A stretch of 13,516 nucleotides of DNA. Origin: an uncultured Clostridia bacterium (GTDB taxonomy: Bacteria; Bacillota; Clostridia; UBA1381). Location: positions 1 through 13,516 of the forward strand of contig CAKSJU010000058.1 of the NCBI GenBank assembly GCA_934463455.1, given 5' to 3'. Positions 1-4,303 of the stretch are shown piece by piece. The notes below the pieces were generated by a model that saw only the letters and a list, made by a program, of their open reading frames with translations, searched no databases and was not told the DNA's origin. Numbering within the stretch: the stretch's first letter is position 1; each line of letters begins with the position of its first letter. The translations under genes were made by a program, and so were the position numbers.

Positions 1-70
1 AAAGACGGTTGAGCCGGCAAGACCTACTCCGAATACTTCGGAAGCTGATGATGTGATAGATTTGGAGTAA
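1..70 (+). CDS. C-terminal tail of an unidentified upstream gene (partial)
   Basis: The frame starting at base 2 is open from the window edge to a TAA at 68-70 and gives 22 residues ending in ADDVIDLE. The visible part is rich in Pro, Thr, Ser and Asp/Glu and looks like a disordered acidic tail. No domain can be named from it. No promoter is evident between it and the SGNH hydrolase gene, so the two may share a transcript. It could also be a chance open frame at the edge, but the same-strand layout favours a real gene end. Confidence 0.5.
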   Translation, partial: KTVEPARPTPNTSEADDVIDLE

Positions 71-105
71 AATTAACTAAATTAACAACAAATAAAGGGA
101 GATTA

Positions 106-280
106 ACGTGAAAGTTCCTTTCGCGTCAGTCTCCGGCAAGATTAAATTGCCCGTGCGAATTTTTCTGACGGCTTTGCCCTCAGAAACGCACATGGGCATA
201 ATAATCTCTTATCATTCCTTGCCCTGCGGATAAGAGAAGATTAAGTACAATTTGTGCCGGCGCAGGGCGGCGGAATGGAG
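106..280 (+). promoter_or_regulatory. Structured RNA leader, copy 1 (riboswitch-like pseudoknot upstream of SGNH hydrolase)
   Basis: Hairpins read in order are: ACGTGAAAG/CTTTCGCGT (106-114/118-126); a long stem GCCC...GGGC (149-197) with inner pairs TTCTGA/TCAGAA (163-168/180-185); and a perfect 9-bp stem TCTCTTATC/GATAAGAGA (205-213/229-237) with a 15-nt loop. The 3' part of that loop, GCCCTGCG (221-228), is fully complementary to CGCAGGGC (261-268), which gives an H-type pseudoknot. CATTCC (213-218) can also pair with GGAATG (272-277), which overlaps the ribosome binding site GGAATGGAG (272-280). Positions 205-284 match 6914-6993 at 74 of 80 bases without indels. The pseudoknot strand keeps pairing through a C-to-T / G-to-A double change in the other copy. 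The design fits control of translation initiation of the downstream gene. I do not recognise it as a known riboswitch class. Confidence 0.7.
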
Positions 281-286
281 ATTATT

Positions 287-910
287 ATGAAAAAGATATT
301 ATTTCAGGGAGATTCGATTACAGACGCGGGGCGCACTATGGTAAACGACGAGAATTTTTTGGGTCACGGCTACCCCGACCTGATAGGCTCGGAGCTTATG
401 ATGCTTTGCCCGGACACTAAGGTTATAAACCGCGGAATAGGCGGTAACAGAGTTGTGGATTTATATGCGCGCTGGAAAAGGGATTGTATTAATATAAAGC
501 CGGATGTTCTTACTATTTTAATAGGTGTGAATGACGTTTGGCATGAGTTTGATTTCCAAAACGGAGTAGAGCCGGAAAAGTTCGAAACGGTGTACCGCCT
601 TTTGCTGGAGGAAACGATAAAAAAGCTTCCCGGGGTAAGAATTATTCTTATGGGTTCGTTTTTAACCAAAGGAAGCCTTGAAGAAAGATTGGATTGGCAG
701 AAATTTTATGACGATGTAAAAGTTCGCCGCGAGATAACAAAAAAGCTTGCCGACGAGTTCGGATTGGAATACATAGACTTGCAGAAGGTATTTGACGACG
801 CACTTTCAATCGCACCGGCGGAGCATTGGACCGAAGAAGGTGTTCATCCCACATATGCGGGTGCTGCGCTGATTAAAAAAGCATGGATGGAACAATACAA
901 CAAGAAATAA
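287..910 (+). CDS. SGNH/GDSL-family hydrolase (lysophospholipase L1-like esterase)
   Basis: The 207-residue protein carries the SGNH blocks. Block I is FQGDSIT with nucleophile Ser10, block II is GIGGN with Gly53, block III is GVND with Asn82, and block V is EEGVHPT with His187. The family hydrolyses or transfers acyl esters on lipids, sugars or cell-wall polymers. There is no signal peptide or membrane segment, so it is likely cytoplasmic. The usual block V Asp, three residues before the His, is Glu184 here. The ATG at 287 is chosen because GGAG (277-280) sits 6 nt upstream. An in-frame GTG at 254 would add an 11-residue extension but has no ribosome binding site and lies inside the structured leader. 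The leader is shared with the FkbH-like gene at 6996, which suggests common control. The exact substrate cannot be told. Confidence 0.9.
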   Translation: MKKILFQGDSITDAGRTMVNDENFLGHGYPDLIGSELMMLCPDTKVINRGIGGNRVVDLYARWKRDCINIKPDVLTILIGVNDVWHEFDFQNGVEPEKFETVYRLLLEETIKKLPGVRIILMGSFLTKGSLEERLDWQKFYDDVKVRREITKKLADEFGLEYIDLQKVFDDALSIAPAEHWTEEGVHPTYAGAALIKKAWMEQYNKK

Positions 911-1012
911 ACACATTATTCCCTGCGATTTAAAAAATGTGGGTTACTCAATTGAGAAACTTAGTAAAATGTTCAGTGATACAGAAAAGGGGATGTTAAA
1001 AAACTCCGGAAC

Positions 1013-1124
1013 GCAAAAAGGCATGTGTTACTTGGATAATATATAATAAAATAATTTAATTTTATAATTTTTTTAAAAAAAAACTCAAAATTTTCGTTTT
1101 TATTATATTAAAACGCCTTTTTGC
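1013..1124. repeat. Inverted repeat with AT-rich interior
   Basis: The outer arms GCAAAAAGGC (1013-1022) and GCCTTTTTGC (1115-1124) are perfect complements. Inner arms TATAATAAAA (1042-1051) and TTTTATTATA (1098-1107) pair as well. The interior is almost pure A/T. It could be a long hairpin in the 3' region of the SGNH hydrolase transcript, or a small non-coding mobile-element remnant. No target-site duplication was identified. Confidence 0.45.
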
Positions 1125-1130
1125 TACGCC

Positions 1131-1180
1131 CTCACCAAACCACTCGGAGTACCCGCGTACACCGTCGGGTTTGGTTTGAG
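1131..1180. repeat. Inverted repeat / hairpin
   Basis: CTCACCAAACC (1131-1141) pairs with GGTTTGGTTTGAG (1168-1180), allowing a 2-nt bulge. An inner ACCCG/CGGGT pair (1151-1155/1166-1170) continues the fold. It is more GC-rich than its surroundings. There is no U-tract on either side, so it is not a convincing terminator. It may be part of a dispersed intergenic repeat. Confidence 0.4.
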
Positions 1181-1208
1181 CGTTCCAAAGCTTTTTTCCT
1201 ATCCCCTC

Positions 1209-1257
1209 AAAAAAGGAGCTGTTTAAAAAGCCAGTTGACTTTTTAAACAGCTCCTTT
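1209..1257. terminator. Perfect 19-bp hairpin, probable (bidirectional) intrinsic terminator
   Basis: The left arm (1212-1230) and right arm (1239-1257) are perfect complements around an 8-nt loop, CCAGTTGA. The core is GGAGCTGTTTAAAAAG. On the + strand only three U residues follow the GC-rich base of the stem. On the - strand six U residues follow (complement of the A-run 1209-1214), so termination should be stronger for transcripts coming from the right. It is also the only strong hairpin downstream of the SGNH hydrolase gene, about 300 nt past its stop. Confidence 0.55.
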
Positions 1258-1489
1258 GTACGGGTTAATGCGTTTTATGAGCGTTTCAAAACATATTTCT
1301 TCTCGAAAAAAATACAATTTAAATACACAAAGTAAACTTTGGTTTCTGTGAGAGCTTGCAGCTATAGTCATGTATCAGGTTAATAAATCCAACTTAAGCA
1401 TTTCTCGTTCTGTGAGGATGAGAATTCATAATATGTTTTTTATGCGGCAAATAACTTATGTCAGGTTGTTGATTTGCCGATAAACGGCT

Positions 1490-1694
1490 CAATTAAAAAA
1501 TGCGCCAATCCGAAGACGGCGCATAAAAAACGCAAGACCTCGAATAGTCGCCAAACATATTCTGAACTGCTGAATAGATATAAGGAAATACTACAAGCAC
1601 ATTTTACGGTCTGCATTTTTTACAAAACGTAATAAAATGTGCTAATAGTTTCTAACATATGTAATTTATCTATTCAGTAAAAATATATTTGGCA
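1490..1694 (-). ncRNA. Candidate minus-strand small structured RNA
   Basis: On the minus strand a promoter (-35 TTTACA, 17 nt, -10 TATAAT at 1729-1701) points to a start near 1694. The RNA would begin with GCCAAATATATT (1693-1682). This pairs along 12 bp with AATATGTTTGGC (1561-1550), including one G-U pair that is only possible on this strand. Inside are a perfect 11-bp stem (1667-1677 with 1570-1580), a large asymmetric internal loop, and an apical 11-bp stem (1633-1643 with 1596-1606). A terminator with a U-tract follows at 1524-1490. The total is about 200 nt. The long rod with a central bubble recalls the layout of 6S RNA, but the closed rod (about 145 nt) is short for 6S, so that assignment is only a suggestion. 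A miniature transposable element is the main alternative. Confidence 0.45.
1491..1524 (-). terminator. Intrinsic terminator on the minus strand
   Basis: Read on the minus strand, ATGCGCC pairs with GGCGCAT (plus coordinates 1518-1524 and 1500-1506) around an 11-nt loop. It is followed by a T-run (complement of the A-run before 1500). The plus strand has only A residues on both flanks, so the element can terminate only leftward transcription. It would end the small RNA starting near 1694. Confidence 0.6.
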
Positions 1695-1700
1695 AATATT

Positions 1701-1729
1701 ATTATATCACGAAACAATTTTTTTGTAAA
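1701..1729 (-). promoter_or_regulatory. Sigma-A-like promoter for the minus-strand small RNA
   Basis: On the minus strand, TTTACA (1729-1724) is separated by exactly 17 nt from TATAAT (1706-1701). This is one mismatch from the -35 consensus and a perfect -10. The predicted start near 1694 coincides with the first base of the closing stem of the structured RNA. The promoter overlaps the large dyad at 1705-1757. Confidence 0.5.
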
Positions 1730-1757
1730 TACTTTTACGAAAAATTGTTTCGTGATA
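1705..1757. repeat. 18-bp perfect dyad overlapping the small-RNA promoter
   Basis: TATCACGAAACAATTTTT (1705-1722) and its exact reverse complement (1740-1757) flank a short spacer. The spacer itself holds GTAAA/TTTAC (1725-1729/1734-1738), so most of the 53 bp is symmetric. It covers the -35 and spacer of the minus-strand promoter and carries a weaker rightward promoter-like pair (TTTACG at 1734, TAATTT at 1756). It could be an operator, a bidirectional hairpin or a transposon end. Confidence 0.55.
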
Positions 1758-1775
1758 ATTTATTACGGTTTTTAA

Positions 1776-1850
1776 ATTGTAGGGGACGATTGCCTACAAT
1801 CATTCGATTCATATTTGGTATGCGGGCGACCACAATAGGGTCGCCCGCAT
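1776..1850. repeat. Two adjacent perfect hairpins (intergenic repeat element)
   Basis: ATTGTAGG/CCTACAAT (1776-1783/1793-1800) is followed by the perfect 12-bp stem ATGCGGGCGACC/GGTCGCCCGCAT (1820-1831/1839-1850) with loop ACAATAG. The second stem is much more GC-rich than the surrounding DNA. Neither is followed by a U-tract. Their form fits a dispersed palindromic intergenic repeat. From memory, similar sequences occur between genes in gut Clostridia, but this was not checked. Confidence 0.45.
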
Positions 1851-1913
1851 GGAAATGTATTAAATCATAAAAAAATTCTAAATACAAATAAACGAAGTAC
1901 AAAATTTTAAGGT

Positions 1914-1958
1914 AGGGGCTGTAGTGAAATGGATTCATTTTTCTGCGGCTCCTTTTAT
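1914..1958 (+). terminator. Possible plus-strand terminator
   Basis: AGGGGCTGTAG (1914-1924) can pair with CTGCGGCTCCT (1943-1953) over 11 bp with three G-U pairs, and TTTATT follows. The G-U pairs are valid only for a rightward transcript. No clear gene ends here. It may terminate a short transcript from the weak rightward promoter in the dyad at 1705-1757, or be chance. Confidence 0.3.
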
Positions 1959-2058
1959 TCCATGGTGTGACAAAGTATGCTTACTTGTCAAAATCCACAA
2001 AAAAAGATAAGCATGTAAAATAAAACTTTTCAAAACCACAAAATAAAAATCTACCGTA

Positions 2059-2086
2059 TTGACATGCTTTGAAAAAGGTATATAAT
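2059..2086 (+). promoter_or_regulatory. Strong sigma-A promoter of the HisZ-like gene
   Basis: TTGACA (2059-2064) and TATAAT (2081-2086), both perfect consensus, are separated by 16 nt. The predicted start near 2093 leaves a leader of about 48 nt before the ATG at 2141. Confidence 0.75.
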
Positions 2087-2140
2087 ATATAATGGTGAGT
2101 GATATGTCGTTTTAAAAAAACGAAAGGAAAAACATTTAAA

Positions 2141-3286
2141 ATGTGCGAAAATAATCTGTATATAAAAAGAAAAGAAACAGAGGGAATAATCTGGTCCGTG
2201 CTTGCGTCTTTCGGATATAAAGACATTGAGCCTACGCTTGTAAAGGACGGAAAAATTATACTCCCGACCGACATGCGAAAAGCAGTTACCGACAGCAGCC
2301 GCAAGGAAGAATATGTAAAAAGATATTGCGCTGCCGGTATAGTATATAATGAGGAAAAAGGCAGCATATGCGAACGGGGCGAATATGCCGCGGAGCTTGT
2401 GGGTGCGGATACGGCATGCGCATGCGCAGAGCCTATAGCTGTCGCTGCGGAAACGCTAATCGCACTCGGAATAGAGGATTTTTATATAAAAATCGGCTCG
2501 AATACATTTGTAAAAGCATTATGCAAAGCAACAGGAAAGGATTTTGAAACGTTACTTTGCGCGATTAAAAATGATAATGCCGCGGAGCTTGAAAAATTGT
2601 TATCGGATTATGACGGAGAATTAAAGCCGCTTATTCTGAATATTAAAAATATAATGGGCGATACGTGTATTCTTGACAATATCGAAGATGTAAAGCTTCC
2701 CAAAGAGGCGCAGGATACGATTGCACAGCTGTGTGAGATTTATACGCTGACAGTGCTTTACGGCTTTGAAAAATTTCCGATAATCGATTTGGGACTTGTC
2801 GGAGACGATGAATATAACGAAATGTTTTTTGAAGTATATATCAGCAATTCGGACAAGCCGATAGCAAAAGGCGGAGTCCGCGAAGCCTTGGGCAAAAGAT
2901 GCGCTGGAGTTGTTTTTTATACTGACGCGCTTGCCGAACTTACAAAGGGTGCCGGAGAAGAAGTTTCGAAAACCTTGATTTTTCCGGAGAAAGCGGCTTT
3001 CGGTATTGCCTACGATGTTGCGTACAACCTGCGCGTGAACGGCTGCCTGGTTGAGGGATATGTAGGAAACGGCGGATATAAAGAAGCCGAAAAATATGCG
3101 AAGAAAACCAATGCGGAATGTATGCTAAGAGTATTTTCAGACGGAAAGCTGCAAATAAAAGATTTTAAGCGCGGCGACATTACCGAAACGACGGTAGATG
3201 ATTTTCTGGGATATTATGATGAGCATGAAGAGGAAGAGGATTGCTGCTGCGGAGATGATTGTCATCATCATCACCATGAGCATTAA
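2141..3286 (+). CDS. HisZ-like / histidyl-tRNA synthetase paralogue with Cys/His-rich C-terminal tail
   Basis: The 381-residue protein reads like the class II synthetase fold of HisZ, the regulatory subunit of ATP phosphoribosyltransferase. Visible parts are an N-terminal LPTDMRKAV segment, a central ERGEYAAELVGAD...AVAAETLIALG stretch, then FFEVYISNSDKPIAKGGVREAL, and a C-terminal anticodon-domain-like part. Synthetase signatures are degraded (VGDDEYNEMFFE where HisRS has RGLDYYTG-type residues), so it is unlikely to charge tRNA. The last 14 residues are CCCGDDCHHHHHEH (368-381), after an acidic run. This looks like a metal-binding tail and is not typical of HisZ as I know it. The ATG at 2141 is chosen over the GTG at 2099 because AAAGGA lies 12 nt upstream and the extra 14 residues are not family-like. 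No other his genes are nearby. The role is unknown: histidine-biosynthesis regulator, metal sensor or metal store are all possible. Confidence 0.75.
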   Translation: MCENNLYIKRKETEGIIWSVLASFGYKDIEPTLVKDGKIILPTDMRKAVTDSSRKEEYVKRYCAAGIVYNEEKGSICERGEYAAELVGADTACACAEPIAVAAETLIALGIEDFYIKIGSNTFVKALCKATGKDFETLLCAIKNDNAAELEKLLSDYDGELKPLILNIKNIMGDTCILDNIEDVKLPKEAQDTIAQLCEIYTLTVLYGFEKFPIIDLGLVGDDEYNEMFFEVYISNSDKPIAKGGVREALGKRCAGVVFYTDALAELTKGAGEEVSKTLIFPEKAAFGIAYDVAYNLRVNGCLVEGYVGNGGYKEAEKYAKKTNAECMLRVFSDGKLQIKDFKRGDITETTVDDFLGYYDEHEEEEDCCCGDDCHHHHHEH

Positions 3287-3342
3287 AATTTTTGCGGAAA
3301 TACAACATGGGAGAGGACATTTTCATAAAGCGTGAAAAAAAC

Positions 3343-3372
3343 TTGTCGATTGTAAAGCCATGGTTTTATAAT
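3343..3372 (+). promoter_or_regulatory. Promoter of the Ppx/GppA-like gene and topB
   Basis: TTGTCG (3343-3348) and a perfect TATAAT (3367-3372) are 18 nt apart. This is 35 nt before the ATG at 3407, with AAAAGGAG between them. It would drive the phosphatase gene and the topB gene 12 nt behind it. Confidence 0.5.
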
Positions 3373-3406
3373 CGGCTGAAGTGAAAAACCGAAAAGGAGT
3401 ATAATC

Positions 3407-4291
3407 ATGCGGTACGGGATAATAGACATAGGCACGAATACAATACGGGGAGTTGCCTACGAACGAAAGGGTGAAAAAACGGAAGATAAACTGGTGCGTT
3501 CGCATATTTTGCAGGAAACGGCGGACGACTGTCTTTCGGAAAACGGAATTAACAGGCTTATTGTGGTAATCAACAAGCTTGTGCAGATACTGAGAAGTGC
3601 CGAATGTGAAAAAATCGGCTGTTTTGCAACCTCTTCAATGAGAGATTTAAAAAACAAGGAAGAAGTAAAGGCGATTGTTAGAGAAACAACCGGAATAGAC
3701 ATTGATATATTGAGCGGTGCGGATGAAGCGGAATGTGACTTTACGGCACTTAGGGCAAATATCGCCGAGTGCAGTGCCATCGGAACAGACCTCGGAGGCG
3801 GAAGTTGTCAGATAGTTCAGTTTGAACAAAGCAGATTGATTTCGGCAGAATCTTATGATATAGGCTCGAACAGATTGAGACGCAAATTTGCGGAGAATAT
3901 TTTGCCGACAGCCGAAGAACGAAAGAAAATGGATTTTTATATCCGTAATCTGCTTATGGATGAAAAGAATTTGTTCGGCGTAAGATACCTGTACGCTATG
4001 GGCGGCAGTGCAAGAGCGGCTTTGAAAATCTTTTCGGTGCTTACAAATACTGCGTGCGAGGATAGATTTTTAAGTGTGGAGATGCTGGACAGGCTTTGCA
4101 AATTCAGTGACAGAGAGCCGGAAAGAATGTATGACATTTATGCGAAAATTGTGAAAAGCTATGCCGATACCGTTATTAGCGGAGTGGCAATTTTGAGAAC
4201 TATATGCGACATTTTCGCATCGGACGGAATTTACGTTGTCAAATGCGGAGTCCGCGACGGCTATCTTGAAAAGATGATGAAAGAAAATTAA
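3407..4291 (+). CDS. Ppx/GppA-family phosphatase (short, single-module)
   Basis: The 294-residue protein has the actin/HSP70-like ATPase fold motifs of exopolyphosphatase and guanosine pentaphosphate phosphatase. The phosphate-1 loop is GIIDIGTNTIRGVAY (residues 4-18), a SGADEAE segment (103-109) matches the SGxEEA catalytic-Glu region, and the phosphate-2 loop is GTDLGGGSCQIV (126-137). These enzymes hydrolyse polyphosphate or (p)ppGpp-type nucleotides in the cytoplasm. It is near the length of single-module Ppx proteins and lacks the extra C-terminal HD-like domain of the long E. coli type. GGAG lies 7 nt before the ATG. It has its own promoter and is followed by topB after a 12-nt gap, so the two are likely translationally coupled. 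Polyphosphate and ppGpp substrates cannot be told apart from sequence. Confidence 0.85.
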   Translation: MRYGIIDIGTNTIRGVAYERKGEKTEDKLVRSHILQETADDCLSENGINRLIVVINKLVQILRSAECEKIGCFATSSMRDLKNKEEVKAIVRETTGIDIDILSGADEAECDFTALRANIAECSAIGTDLGGGSCQIVQFEQSRLISAESYDIGSNRLRRKFAENILPTAEERKKMDFYIRNLLMDEKNLFGVRYLYAMGGSARAALKIFSVLTNTACEDRFLSVEMLDRLCKFSDREPERMYDIYAKIVKSYADTVISGVAILRTICDIFASDGIYVVKCGVRDGYLEKMMKEN

Positions 4292-4303
4292 AGTACCCAA
4301 AAG

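Larger units (their letters stand above)
911..2058. other. Long intergenic region with many inverted repeats, no protein gene seen
   Basis: About 1.15 kb lies between the SGNH hydrolase gene and the promoter of the HisZ-like gene. No open frame here has both a ribosome binding site and a recognisable protein. The stretch is AT-rich and contains successive inverted repeats, listed separately. One group, at about 1490-1729, reads as a minus-strand small-RNA gene. The part from about 1258 to 1475 shows nothing I can interpret. A further small hairpin, ATGCTTA/TAAGCAT (1977-1983/2008-2014), lies just upstream of the promoter at 2059 and could be an operator or only a chance fold. Confidence 0.6.

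Noticed and set aside
205..280. Self-cleaving ribozyme (twister, pistol, HDV-like) as an explanation for the duplicated leader
   Set aside because: I could not match the conserved residues of any of these ribozyme classes. The close attachment to a ribosome binding site fits translational control better.
254..286. Shared N-terminal peptide MPAQGGGMEI on the SGNH hydrolase and FkbH proteins if GTG starts (254 and 6963) are used
   Set aside because: No ribosome binding site precedes either GTG, while GGAG is 6 nt before the ATG at 287 and at 6996. The shared residues are the conserved RNA leader read in frame, and the only base change between copies keeps an RNA pair.
1013..1124. Inverted repeats in 911-2058 as ends of an insertion sequence
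   Set aside because: No transposase frame or remnant lies between the arms, and no target duplication was seen, so only a small non-coding repeat can be supported.
1550..1694. Firm assignment of the minus-strand RNA as 6S RNA
   Set aside because: The overall rod with a central bubble is similar, but the closed rod is only about 145 nt and no 6S-specific sequence could be verified by eye.
1735..1938. Minus-strand 67-residue open frame in the intergenic region
   Set aside because: It crosses the perfect hairpins at 1776-1850, has no ribosome binding site that stands out, and has no recognisable protein features.
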